Below, piece after piece: positions 6,220 to 12,984 of a DNA stretch of 13,602 nt. The position numbers and the translations under genes were made by a program. This DNA is from Omnitrophica WOR_2 bacterium RIFCSPLOWO2_12_FULL_46_30 (GTDB lineage: Bacteria > Omnitrophota > Gorgyraeia > Gygaellales > UBA12090), in contig MHHA01000068.1 in the NCBI GenBank assembly GCA_001805845.1, positions 1 to 13,602 of the forward strand, read 5' to 3'. Every line of letters begins with the position of its first letter. The first letter of the stretch is position 1. Under the pieces are notes generated by a model. That model had not been told where the DNA came from and searched no databases. It worked only from the letters and a program-made list of their open reading frames with translations.

Positions 6220-8985
6220 ATGGATTACAAATCAACCTTAAACCTTCCGGTAACGGCTTTTGCGATGAAGGCAAACCTCATCCAGAATGAGCCGAAGATC
6301 CTGGAGTTCTGGAAAAGCGAGGATATCTACGGCAAGATTCGCCAGAAATATCAGGGTAAGCCCAAATATGTCCTGCACGACGGCCCGCCGTACGCTAATG
6401 GCAACATCCATATCGGCCATGCCTTAAACAAGATACTCAAAGACATTATTGTCCGTTTTAAAAATATGCAGGGGTTTGATGCGGCATATGTGCCGGGCTG
6501 GGATTGCCATGGCCTGCCGGTTGAACATCAGTTATTTAAAGAGCTCAATATTACCAAAGAACAGATTTCACGCATTGATTTCAGGCAAAGGGCCTATGAG
6601 TACGCGATGAGGTATGTGCATATCCAGAAAGAGGAGTTTAAGCGCCTGGGGATATTCGGTGACTGGAAGAATCCCTATCTTACCTTAGATAAAAAATATG
6701 AATATGAAATAGTCAGGGCCTTAGGTGAGTTAGTGAGGCGGGGTTTTATCTACCGCGCTTTGATGCCGGTAAACTGGTGCGTAACTTGCGAAACCGCGCT
6801 TGCCGAGGCAGAGGTGGAATATGAGGATAGAAGTTCCCCCTCTATTTATGTGAAATTCAAGCTTAGTGACAACCAGAAACTATCAACTATCAACTATCAA
6901 CTATCAACTGACTCTTATTTGGTTATCTGGACTACCACGCCATGGACGCTCTTTGGCAATGTGGCAGTCGCGGTGCATCCGGGCTTAGAATACTGTTTTG
7001 TAAAAACTGAAAAAGGTACTTTGGTGATTGCCAAGAATTTATTATCAAGTGCGTTTAAAGACATCGGTATAGATGAAGATAACGCTCAAACTCTAAAATT
7101 AGTCCGCGGCAAAGACCTGGAAGGTTTAACCTATGAGCATCCTTTTCTTAATGATACTATTTCAAGAAAAGTGGTTTTGGCGGATTATGTATCCCAGGAA
7201 GAGGGCACCGGCCTGGTGCACACTGCGCCTGGCCATGGCCAGGAAGATTATCTTACGGGATTAAAGTATGGGTTAGCCATACTTATGCCGGTGGATAAGC
7301 AGGGAAGATTTGATGCTACTGTCTCTGAATTTAAAGGCCAGAATGTGTTTCAGGCGAATAAAGGAATAGTTGAGAAATTACGGTTCATTGATTGCCTTTT
7401 ATTCTTTGGCCAGAAACAGCATACCTACCCTCATTGCTGGCGCTGTAAAAATCCCGTAATTTTCCGGGCAACCAAGCAGTGGTTCTTGAATATTGAACAT
7501 AACGAATTAAGAAGAAAACTGCTTAACGCTATCAAGAGCGATATCGGTTTTATCCCCGAGTCAGGCAGGCAGAGGATCCAGGCAATGATAGAACTGCGGC
7601 CGGATTGGTGTTTATCGCGCCAGCGGTATTGGGGCGTGCCGATTCCTGCAGTGCGCTGTCTAAATTGCCAGGAGGAAATGCTTACGCCTGAGGTTGTGGA
7701 TAATTTTACCCGGAAGGTTTTGGCCGAAGGAAGCGATGTCTGGTTTAAGGAGGATGTGAAGTCATTTTTGCCGAAGCATTACACCTGTCCCCATTGTAAA
7801 AATGACACCTTTACCCAAGGCGAGGATATCCTGGATGTATGGTTTGATTCGGGGGTGAGCCATCGCGCGGTGCTGATGGCCAATCCATCTCTGGAGTATC
7901 CTGCGTCCCTGTATCTAGAGGGTTCTGACCAGCATAGGGGGTGGTTTCAGGCATCGTTAATACCCTCAATGGCTATTGAAGGAAAGTCCCCTTTTAAGTC
8001 AGCGCTTACCCACGGTTTTGTGGTTGACGGTGAAGGAAAGAAGATGTCCAAGTCTATGGGGAATGTGATCGCTCCGCAAGAAACTATTAAGGAATGCGGG
8101 GCAGATATCCTGCGGCTCTGGGCGGCTTCAAGCAATTATAATGAGGATGTGAGGATTTCTAAAGATATTTTGCTTCGGCTTACTGATGCCTACCGAAAGA
8201 TTCGTAACACAGTCAGATTTTTATTAGGCAACTTATATGATTTTTCTCCTGATAAAGATAGGATTGATTATGATAAGATGTGCGAGATAGACCGTTACAG
8301 TTTGTCTCTCGCTTACACACTTCTAAAAAGAATTACCAAGCACTACGAAGAATTTGAATTTTATAGAATCTATCAGGAGCTATATCAATTCTGCATTGTG
8401 CAGTTGTCTAATTTTTATCTTGATATCCTTAAGGACCGGCTCTATACCTTTAAGAAAGACAGCCTCCAGAGGCGCTCTGCCCAGACGGCGCTGTATGAGA
8501 TACTCTTAGGTTTAGTAAGAGCAATTGCGCCGATACTCCCCTTTACCGCTGAGGAAATCTGGCAGCATACCAGAGGCGCCGGGCGGCAGGTGAGCGTACA
8601 TCTTTCTGACTGGCCCCAGCTCGAAAATGAATTTATTGATGACGGATTGGAAAATAAATGGTATAATCTCATCCAATTTAGAGCAAAGGTATTAAAGGCC
8701 TTAGAGGAAAAAAGGGCAAGCGGTGAAATCGGGAGTTCTCTTGAGGCCGAGCTTATCATAGGCATAACCGAAGAAGACAGCTTCCTTAAGGGATTTGAAA
8801 AAATTTTATCTGAGGTCTTTATCGTTTCCGGCGTTTATTTAGAGAAAGCGGCAGAATCTTATATTAATGTCTTGAGGGCGCAGGGTAAAAAATGCCCGCG
8901 CTGCTGGGGTTACTCTCGCAATATTGGAGTAAATGATGCCTACCCTGAGGTATGCCCAAAATGTGTCGTAGCACTTGCGCTATAG
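6220..8985 (+). CDS. ileS: Isoleucyl-tRNA synthetase
   Basis: Charges tRNA-Ile with isoleucine and edits valine. A class I synthetase of 921 aa, normal length. The HIGH motif is at 64-67 (GNIHIGHAL), the editing-domain WTTTPWT at 237-243, GTGLVHTAPGHGQEDY follows, and KMSKS is at 608-612. The C-terminal zinc knuckle has Cys pairs 892/895 and 912/915. An internal CWRCKN and further CxxC pairs are usual for the family. The ATG follows the mtnP stop by one base with no clear Shine-Dalgarno, so translation probably depends on coupling. There is no leader room for a T-box, so tRNA-sensing control directly upstream can be ruled out. Oddly, residues 221-230, just before the editing domain core, come from a CTATCAA tandem repeat. 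Confidence 0.97.
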   Translation: MDYKSTLNLPVTAFAMKANLIQNEPKILEFWKSEDIYGKIRQKYQGKPKYVLHDGPPYANGNIHIGHALNKILKDIIVRFKNMQGFDAAYVPGWDCHGLPVEHQLFKELNITKEQISRIDFRQRAYEYAMRYVHIQKEEFKRLGIFGDWKNPYLTLDKKYEYEIVRALGELVRRGFIYRALMPVNWCVTCETALAEAEVEYEDRSSPSIYVKFKLSDNQKLSTINYQLSTDSYLVIWTTTPWTLFGNVAVAVHPGLEYCFVKTEKGTLVIAKNLLSSAFKDIGIDEDNAQTLKLVRGKDLEGLTYEHPFLNDTISRKVVLADYVSQEEGTGLVHTAPGHGQEDYLTGLKYGLAILMPVDKQGRFDATVSEFKGQNVFQANKGIVEKLRFIDCLLFFGQKQHTYPHCWRCKNPVIFRATKQWFLNIEHNELRRKLLNAIKSDIGFIPESGRQRIQAMIELRPDWCLSRQRYWGVPIPAVRCLNCQEEMLTPEVVDNFTRKVLAEGSDVWFKEDVKSFLPKHYTCPHCKNDTFTQGEDILDVWFDSGVSHRAVLMANPSLEYPASLYLEGSDQHRGWFQASLIPSMAIEGKSPFKSALTHGFVVDGEGKKMSKSMGNVIAPQETIKECGADILRLWAASSNYNEDVRISKDILLRLTDAYRKIRNTVRFLLGNLYDFSPDKDRIDYDKMCEIDRYSLSLAYTLLKRITKHYEEFEFYRIYQELYQFCIVQLSNFYLDILKDRLYTFKKDSLQRRSAQTALYEILLGLVRAIAPILPFTAEEIWQHTRGAGRQVSVHLSDWPQLENEFIDDGLENKWYNLIQFRAKVLKALEEKRASGEIGSSLEAELIIGITEEDSFLKGFEKILSEVFIVSGVYLEKAAESYINVLRAQGKKCPRCWGYSRNIGVNDAYPEVCPKCVVALAL
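6880..6907 (+). repeat. Heptanucleotide tandem repeat CTATCAA x4 inside ileS
   Basis: Four exact CTATCAA units, followed by a degenerate CTGAC. They encode LSTINYQLST, with the seven-residue period expected of a 7-nt unit read through three frames. The frame of ileS continues unbroken into the editing-domain WTTTPWT motif, so the insert is tolerated. Confidence 0.92.
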
Positions 8986-8999
8986 GAAATTATATGCTT

Positions 9000-9046
9000 C
9001 CCCCCTGCTTTGTTTTGTCAAGCGAAGCGAAACAAAACAAGGGGGG
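9000..9046 (+). repeat. C-run/G-run hairpin downstream of ileS
   Basis: CCCCCCT plus TGTTTTGT (9000-9006, 9011-9018, interrupted by a GCTT bulge) pairs with ACAAAACAAGGGGGG (9032-9046), about 15 bp. The loop holds AAGCGAAGCGAA (9020-9031), which contains the very stable GCGAAGC mini-hairpin. No T tract follows, so it is not a terminator on its own. Confidence 0.7.
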
Positions 9047-9053
9047 GACTGCG

Positions 9054-9092
9054 AAAAATCTGTCAAAGTTTCTGTCGGAAGGACAGATTTTT
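9054..9092 (+). terminator. Terminator-like hairpin with two competing 5' arms
   Basis: The 3' arm GACAGATTTTT (9082-9092) can pair with AAAAATCTGTC (9054-9064; 11 bp, 17-nt loop) or with TCTGTC (9071-9076; 6 bp, loop GGAAG). The second form, followed by TTTTT and then C, has intrinsic-terminator shape. It lies between ileS and the zinc-finger gene, and the two pairings exclude each other. Confidence 0.6.
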
Positions 9093-9125
9093 CTTGAAAG
9101 ATTAATCAAGGAGGACTAAAGAGAA

Positions 9126-9515
9126 ATGGGAAAGATGCTTAAGAAAGAAACGCGGGCATATCGCCAGCTTCTTTTAAAATTAAGAGAGAGGATTACCGAT
9201 GATATTAAACATATTTCAGAGGACGCGCTTAAGAAATCCCAGAGGGAGGCGGCGGGCGATATCTCCGGCTATACCCTGCATATGGCCGACCTGGCCACTG
9301 ATGCTTATGACCGCGAATTCTCATTGAATCTGGCTTCCTGCGACCGTGATGTGCTTCTTCAGATTAATGACGCCCTGAAAAGAATCGATGATGGAGGTTA
9401 CGGCGTGTGCGCGCAATGCAAAAAACCGATTTCCAGGATCAGGTTGAAAGCCCTGCCCTTTGCCTGTTTTTGCCTTAAGTGCCAGAAAACGCAGGAAAAA
9501 CCCCGCCGCGGTTAA
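9126..9515 (+). CDS. DksA/TraR-family C4 zinc-finger protein
   Basis: A small protein of the DksA/TraR class, whose members enter the secondary channel of RNA polymerase and adjust initiation, often with ppGpp. The 129 aa comprise a charged helical N-terminal part (about 5-85) and a four-cysteine zinc finger: GYGVCAQCKKPI with C95/C98, then C116/C119, an extra Cys at 114. The stretch HMADLATDAYDRE (52-64) occupies the place of the acidic tip but is not the DxxDxA of classical DksA, so polymerase action is uncertain. The start has a strong AAGGAGG (9108-9114) 11 nt upstream; ATG 9135 is a less likely alternative. It follows the leader hairpins and precedes lspA; its stop overlaps the edge of a 170-bp palindromic element. 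Confidence 0.88.
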   Translation: MGKMLKKETRAYRQLLLKLRERITDDIKHISEDALKKSQREAAGDISGYTLHMADLATDAYDREFSLNLASCDRDVLLQINDALKRIDDGGYGVCAQCKKPISRIRLKALPFACFCLKCQKTQEKPRRG

Positions 9516-9683
9516 ATTATCCCAGAATTTGCAATAGAAATTATTTTGCGACGGAGACTGTATGCACGAAAAAATGCGGAAGATTTTTTGGGATACCCCG
9601 ACAAACACAATGAAAATCCCGTCGGGATTTTCATTGGTCGGCCCTACGGGCGGATTTTGCTATTGCAAAATCCGGGATTATTT
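9514..9683 (+). mobile_element. 170-bp palindromic element with 24-bp terminal inverted repeats (MITE-like)
   Basis: Ends 9514-9537 and 9660-9683 are reverse complements at 21 of 24 positions. Inside lie a perfect 13-bp palindrome (9609-9635, one-base centre), GCCC-TAC-GGGC (9641-9651), and a perfect 10-bp stem with loop TATT (9651-9674). No transposase gene is present. It fills the whole gap between the zinc-finger stop and the likely lspA start. A non-autonomous element is an inference from shape; a structured RNA leader is the alternative. Confidence 0.55.
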
Positions 9684-9692
9684 ACGTTAGAG

Positions 9693-10172
9693 ATGCCGAG
9701 CCGCCTATCATATTCGATAGCCCTTGCAGTTTTTCTTTTTGATCAGCTCGCCAAAAAATATATTTCAAAAAGTTTATCCTTAGGCCGGTCAATCCCGGTA
9801 ATCAAAGATATATTTCATCTTACCCTTGTGCATAATAGCGGAGTTGCCTTTGGTTTATTCAAAAACCGGCAGGCGTTCTTTATTATCATAACTTCAATTG
9901 TTATTCTTTACATAACGCTCGCCCTGTTTTTAAACCGTAAGCAGAATAGCTTAAGCAGCCGTATTGCCTTTGGTTTGATTTTAGGAGGGGCCTGCGGGAA
10001 TCTCCTTGATCGCCTGAGGCTCGGATTTATCGTTGATTTTTTCGATTTTCGTATCTGGCCGGTTTTTAATATCGCTGACAGCGCTATCACTATCGGAATA
10101 TTTATATTAGCTATTGACTTCCTGGTGCGCCCGAAACAAGAGGCAGGAGATAATAAATATAGAGTTACTTGA
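9693..10172 (+). CDS. lspA: Prolipoprotein signal peptidase (signal peptidase II)
   Basis: An inner-membrane aspartyl protease that removes the signal peptide of lipoproteins after Lgt has modified the lipobox Cys. From ATG 9693 it has 159 aa, the usual size, with four hydrophobic helices. Family blocks are FDQLAKKYI (16-24), NSGVAFGLF (48-56), GGACGNLLDRLRLGFIVDFF (98-117) with catalytic D106, and FNIADSAITIG (125-135) with catalytic D129. The frame stays open upstream to 9546, but that extra 49-residue N-terminus lies wholly inside the palindromic element and has no family counterpart, so I chose 9693. The Shine-Dalgarno is weak (GTTAGAG). lgt follows after 46 nt, an apt functional neighbour. 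Confidence 0.93.
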   Translation: MPSRLSYSIALAVFLFDQLAKKYISKSLSLGRSIPVIKDIFHLTLVHNSGVAFGLFKNRQAFFIIITSIVILYITLALFLNRKQNSLSSRIAFGLILGGACGNLLDRLRLGFIVDFFDFRIWPVFNIADSAITIGIFILAIDFLVRPKQEAGDNKYRVT

Positions 10173-10193
10173 GTTTATTGAGTTGAAGGTATG

Positions 10194-10211
10194 CTCTATG
10201 AACTCTATGAA
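10194..10211 (+). repeat. Two tandem CTCTATGAA units before lgt
   Basis: The nonamer CTCTATGAA occurs twice in direct tandem (10194-10202, 10203-10211), preceded by a degenerate TTGAGT-TTA-TTGAGT duplication near 10169-10184. It occupies the lspA-lgt gap, where no clear Shine-Dalgarno for lgt is visible. Confidence 0.6.
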
Positions 10212-10218
10212 CTGACAT

Positions 10219-10929
10219 ATGTATCCGGTTATCTTCAAATTCGGCTTTATTCAAATCTATAGCTATGGATTAATGCTTGTTTTTGCTTTCTGGATTTCTG
10301 TTTTTTTATTAACCCGCCAGGCGCCGGCCTTGAAGGTAACGAATGATTTCTTCTGGAATTTGTCTTTAGTGATTTTGTTAGCCGGTATCCTCGGCGCCCG
10401 TTTAGCGTACATCGCGCTCAATCTCCAGTTTTTCTTAGATAATCCTCAGGAAGTATTTATGCTCTGGCATGGAGGATTAGTCTGGTATGGCGGGTTCCTG
10501 GGAGGAATGCTATCGGGGTGCGTCTATTTAAAACGCAAAAAGATGCCCTTATTGAAGACCCTGGACCTGATAATGCCTTATGTTGGCCTGGCTCAATCTA
10601 TCGGAAGAATAGGCTGTTTCTTAAACGGCTGTTGTTACGGCAGGCTCTTTATCCCTGCGCAGCTATTTTCCTCTTTCGGGTTGCTGATTATTTTTGTCAT
10701 TTTGAGATTATTGCAAGCCCTGCCTCGCCGGCAGGGCTTTATTTTGGCTTGCTATCTTATAGCCGTTTCGCTTCTCCGTTTCATTGAGGAATTTCTGCGG
10801 GGAGACTCGCCTCGCAATTTTTGGGGCTTAACTATTTTTCAGGTTATAAGCATTGCCGTATTCTTAAGCGGCCTTTTCCTATGGAGCATCATTTTAAAGT
10901 CGGCGCAGAAGACGCGGGAAAACGCATAG
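10219..10929 (+). CDS. lgt: Phosphatidylglycerol-prolipoprotein diacylglyceryl transferase
   Basis: An inner-membrane enzyme that moves diacylglycerol from phosphatidylglycerol to the lipobox Cys, the first step of lipoprotein maturation. Multiple hydrophobic helices plus family blocks: YSYGLML (14-20), HGGLVWYGGFLGG with H84, the signature SIGRIGCFLNGCCYGR (127-142) with R130 and N136, and RFIEEFLRGD (187-196). At 236 aa it is shorter than the common 260-290 aa: the loop after GCCYGR is nearly gone and the usual HPTQLYE reads IPAQLFSS. Residues 166-174 are encoded by a terminator-shaped palindrome. No Shine-Dalgarno is clear. The last 49 bases overlap the start of the pseudouridine synthase gene. 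Identity is firm, and activity is likely because the key blocks are intact. Confidence 0.93.
   Translation: MYPVIFKFGFIQIYSYGLMLVFAFWISVFLLTRQAPALKVTNDFFWNLSLVILLAGILGARLAYIALNLQFFLDNPQEVFMLWHGGLVWYGGFLGGMLSGCVYLKRKKMPLLKTLDLIMPYVGLAQSIGRIGCFLNGCCYGRLFIPAQLFSSFGLLIIFVILRLLQALPRRQGFILACYLIAVSLLRFIEEFLRGDSPRNFWGLTIFQVISIAVFLSGLFLWSIILKSAQKTRENA
10715..10739 (+). repeat. Terminator-shaped palindrome inside lgt
   Basis: AAGCCCTGCC (10715-10724) and GGCAGGGCTT (10730-10739) form a perfect 10-bp GC-rich stem with loop TCGCC, followed by TATTTT. It has the shape of an intrinsic terminator but lies in frame within lgt, encoding about QALPRRQGF in a loop before the last helices. Attenuation within lgt is possible but untested; an inserted small palindrome is the simpler view. 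Confidence 0.7.
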
Positions 10930-11813
10930 ATCTGTTTTTGGCCGAAGAATTAAAAAAAGACGGCTCTTCCCGTTCTTTTCTTAAGCAACTGATATTAAAT
11001 AAAGGCGTCCTCTTAAATAACCAGCCGGTCAAACCCCATCATAAATTAAGAATCCAGGATTCCGTGAAGGTAAACATACCGGAACTCCCCACCGCTGGGA
11101 TAACAGCCGAAGAGATCAGTTTAAAAATAATCTACGAAGATAGCGATATTCTGGTTATTGATAAGCCTGCCGGATTGGTGGTGCATCCCGGAGCCGGTAA
11201 TCAATCCGGGACATTGGTAAATGCGCTCCTTGCGCATACCGCTAATCTTTCATCCATAAATCCCCGGCGGCCCGGGATAGTGCACCGCTTAGATAAGGAG
11301 ACCTCGGGGGTTATGGTGATTGCCAGGAATAATACGGCCCACCTCAATTTAGCCGAACAGTTTTCTGCGCATACAATCAAAAGGGCATATGTTGCTTTAG
11401 TCAGCGGGAGCATGGAGCTTGATGAGGGGCTAATCGATTTACCTATCGGAAGGCATAAGAAAGATTTCCGGCGCCAGTCAGTTAGCTTTGTTCATTCTAA
11501 GAACGCGCTAACCCGCTATAAGGTTCTCAAACGTTTCGCTAAGGCAACATTTTTGGAACTTATTCCGGAAACAGGCAGGACCCATCAACTGCGGGTGCAT
11601 CTTGCGCATTTAGGCCATCCGATATTAGGGGATGCCAAGTATGGCAGGAAATCAGATTTTATCCGCCTGGCATTGCATGCCAGGGAGCTCGGGTTCTTGC
11701 ATCCCCGGAAATCTAAATTTGTTAGTTTTCAATCCGAACTGCCGCCGGCATTCAACAATTTTATTAAGATGGAGCAGTCGGGCAGCACAAGAAAATCGCT
11801 TGTCGCGCTATAA
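10881..11813 (+). CDS. rluD: RluD-family pseudouridine synthase
   Basis: Converts uridines in 23S rRNA to pseudouridine; the RluD subgroup acts on helix 69, though the exact target here is not proven. From ATG 10881 it has 310 aa: an S4 RNA-binding domain (about 14-65; KRIDLFLAEEL, SRSFLKQLI) and a catalytic domain with IYEDSDILVIDKPAGLVVHPG (85-105), GIVHRLDKETSG with catalytic D138, TGRTHQLRVHL (231-241) and GDAKYG. The frame is open to 10821, but the 20 extra residues there are out-of-frame lgt sequence, and MEHHFKVGAEDAGKRID matches normal family beginnings. The start overlaps lgt by 49 nt with no clear Shine-Dalgarno, pointing to translational coupling. The RluC/RluD assignment is by general resemblance. 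Confidence 0.88.
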   Translation: MEHHFKVGAEDAGKRIDLFLAEELKKDGSSRSFLKQLILNKGVLLNNQPVKPHHKLRIQDSVKVNIPELPTAGITAEEISLKIIYEDSDILVIDKPAGLVVHPGAGNQSGTLVNALLAHTANLSSINPRRPGIVHRLDKETSGVMVIARNNTAHLNLAEQFSAHTIKRAYVALVSGSMELDEGLIDLPIGRHKKDFRRQSVSFVHSKNALTRYKVLKRFAKATFLELIPETGRTHQLRVHLAHLGHPILGDAKYGRKSDFIRLALHARELGFLHPRKSKFVSFQSELPPAFNNFIKMEQSGSTRKSLVAL

Positions 11814-11881
11814 AAAATGCTTGCCCCGTTAGAAATTATATGGTAGTCTATACAAAATACATCTAACGGGGCTTGCATTTT
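11814..11881 (+). repeat. Long palindromic repeat, copy B
   Basis: It starts at the base after the preceding stop codon. AAAATGC (11814-11820) pairs with GCATTTT (11875-11881), a TT/TT internal mismatch follows, then GCCCCGTTAGA (11823-11833) pairs with TCTAACGGGGC (11862-11872); the loop is 28 nt. The left arm shares TGCTTGCC-x-CGTTAGAAATTA with copy A at 3696-3762, and the right arm shares TCTAACGGGGCT. It may act as a 3'-end structure. Confidence 0.8.
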
Positions 11882-11900
11882 AAAAAGTCATTGCTATAAT
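11873..11900 (+). promoter_or_regulatory. Possible repeat-borne promoter
   Basis: A perfect TATAAT (11895-11900) lies 16 nt after TTGCAT (11873-11878), which is a weak -35 at 3 of 6 matches and falls in the right arm of palindrome copy B. The layout mirrors the one after copy A. A further TATAAT is at 11907-11912 without a good -35. Confidence 0.35.
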
Positions 11901-11928
11901 TTAAGTTATAATCCTGAAGAAATCTTCA

Positions 11929-11977
11929 CCCTGCACCTTCCTATTAGGAATCGACGCTATGCAGGAAGAAGGCAGGG
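11929..11977 (+). other. Structured intergenic stretch of unknown role
   Basis: CCCTGC-ACC-TTCCT (11929-11942) can pair with AGGAA-GAAG-GCAGGG (11963-11977); an alternative inner hairpin TTCCT-ATT-AGGAA (11939-11951) and CCTGCA/TGCAGG pairing also exist. It lies between two promoter-like sites in the 296-nt gap before the coiled-coil gene. It could be a leader, a small RNA or a degenerate repeat. I recognise no RNA family. Confidence 0.35.
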
Positions 11978-11991
11978 GGCATACATTTATC

Positions 11992-12020
11992 TTTACATTT
12001 ACCAGAAGTTTGGGTAAAAT
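11992..12020 (+). promoter_or_regulatory. Sigma-70-type promoter for the coiled-coil/mreB genes
   Basis: TTTACA (11992-11997) and TAAAAT (12015-12020) are separated by exactly 17 nt; each box matches the consensus at 5 of 6 positions. Transcription would start near 12027, leaving a leader of about 80 nt before the ATG at 12110. GGTAAAATAGC here is identical to 3784-3794 upstream of yggS. Confidence 0.6.
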
Positions 12021-12109
12021 AGCGGTTGCTTACAATGCCTCGCCGGCTCAAGCCCCCTTTAGGGGACAAGCAGGCAGGTGATCGGAAGATACAAAGAGAA
12101 GGAGGCCGT

Positions 12110-12982
12110 ATGGGCAACAAAACAAAAGGTCCGGTAATACTCTTATTTTTTCTTTTACTCGTGGCAATAGCGGCCGCGGTCTTAGGCTTTATAGGTTTAC
12201 AAAATGAAAAACAGATTAACGCGGCCCTTACCCAGGAAAAAGAAGAAATTGAAATTAAGAAAAAAGCTGCTGAAAAAGAAGTTTCTAATTTGAAGCAGCA
12301 GGTTGACGGCCTCCTGCAGGAGAAAGTTCTCGCGCAGGCAAAGATTCAGGAATTTAATAGCAGGATTGCTTCACTTGATGAGGAATTATCCGCTGAAAAG
12401 AAAGCCAAAGAGGATACGCTCCTGGAAGCCGAAAAACTCAGAGAAGAGGTTATTACTTTAAAAAATGCCAAGTCAAAGTTAGAGGTTGATTTAAAGGCAA
12501 GTAATGAAACGATAGGCAGCCTGAAAGGCAAGCTCGCAACCCTTGAGGCATCCGGGCAGAAGAAGGAAGGGGAACAAAAAGCTCAAGGAATCCAGTCCCA
12601 GGATATGCAGTTAGAGAAGATTGTAATTGCTTCGCAGGCAGAACCTGCTCAGGCCTCCCTCGGGGAGCAAGCCCCAAGCTCTCCTCCGGGGACAGGTCCT
12701 AAGCCACCGCCGGGGGAGAAGTCCCCCTCAGGGGGTAAGCCCGGGACGGCCCTTCTTGAAGGTAAAGTGTTGGTGGTCAATAAAGAATATGATTTTGTGG
12801 TAGTAAATATCGGCCAAAAAGATAATCTAACTATTGGCGATAGTTTAGAGGTTTCCCGCAAAGAGAAAAAGCTCGGCGAGCTCAAGGTTGAAGAAGTCAG
12901 AGATACCATGTCAGTAGCAATCCCGGTAGAGCCAAACTTGGTCAAACAGATTAAAGAGAATGATCGGGTAGTGCGGAAATAA
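12110..12982 (+). CDS. Membrane-anchored coiled-coil protein with C-terminal beta domain, upstream of mreB
   Basis: I do not recognise a named gene. The 290 aa comprise a short basic cytoplasmic end, one membrane helix (about 9-30) that would act as an uncleaved anchor, a long charged coiled coil (about 31-148, heptad-rich in K, E and L), a Pro/Gly/Ser-rich linker (about 180-214), and a compact beta-rich domain (about 215-290; GKVLVVNKEYDFVVVNIG, GDSLEV, LGELKVEEV, SVAIPV, NDRVV). The last part resembles FlgT C-terminal-like small beta domains. TM, coiled coil and beta domain together recall MreC, and mreB follows 33 nt downstream, so a partner role in cell shape is a reasonable inference, not a homology claim. 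The start at 12110 has AAGGAGG 4 nt upstream; a longer open frame to 12026 covers only leader sequence. Confidence 0.8.
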   Translation: MGNKTKGPVILLFFLLLVAIAAAVLGFIGLQNEKQINAALTQEKEEIEIKKKAAEKEVSNLKQQVDGLLQEKVLAQAKIQEFNSRIASLDEELSAEKKAKEDTLLEAEKLREEVITLKNAKSKLEVDLKASNETIGSLKGKLATLEASGQKKEGEQKAQGIQSQDMQLEKIVIASQAEPAQASLGEQAPSSPPGTGPKPPPGEKSPSGGKPGTALLEGKVLVVNKEYDFVVVNIGQKDNLTIGDSLEVSRKEKKLGELKVEEVRDTMSVAIPVEPNLVKQIKENDRVVRK

Positions 12983-12984
12983 TT

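Noticed and set aside
6190..6225. A T-box or other riboswitch controlling ileS
   Set aside because: Only one base separates mtnP from ileS, leaving no leader; the four genes form one transcription unit.
9546..9692. A longer lspA frame starting at 9546
   Set aside because: The extra 49 residues fall entirely in the palindromic element and have no LspA counterpart; MPSRLSYS at 9693 gives the normal 159-aa protein.
10821..10880. A longer pseudouridine synthase frame starting at 10821
   Set aside because: Those codons are lgt sequence in another frame; the family's normal beginning is at the 10881 ATG.
12026..12109. A longer coiled-coil protein beginning at 12026
   Set aside because: It begins at the predicted transcription start and covers leader sequence; the strong AAGGAGG fits ATG 12110.
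12655..12740. GC-rich small palindromes in the Pro-rich linker as regulatory sites
   Set aside because: CCCCC-TCA-GGGGG and similar short stems are expected from Pro/Gly codons in this low-complexity linker; no further sign of function.
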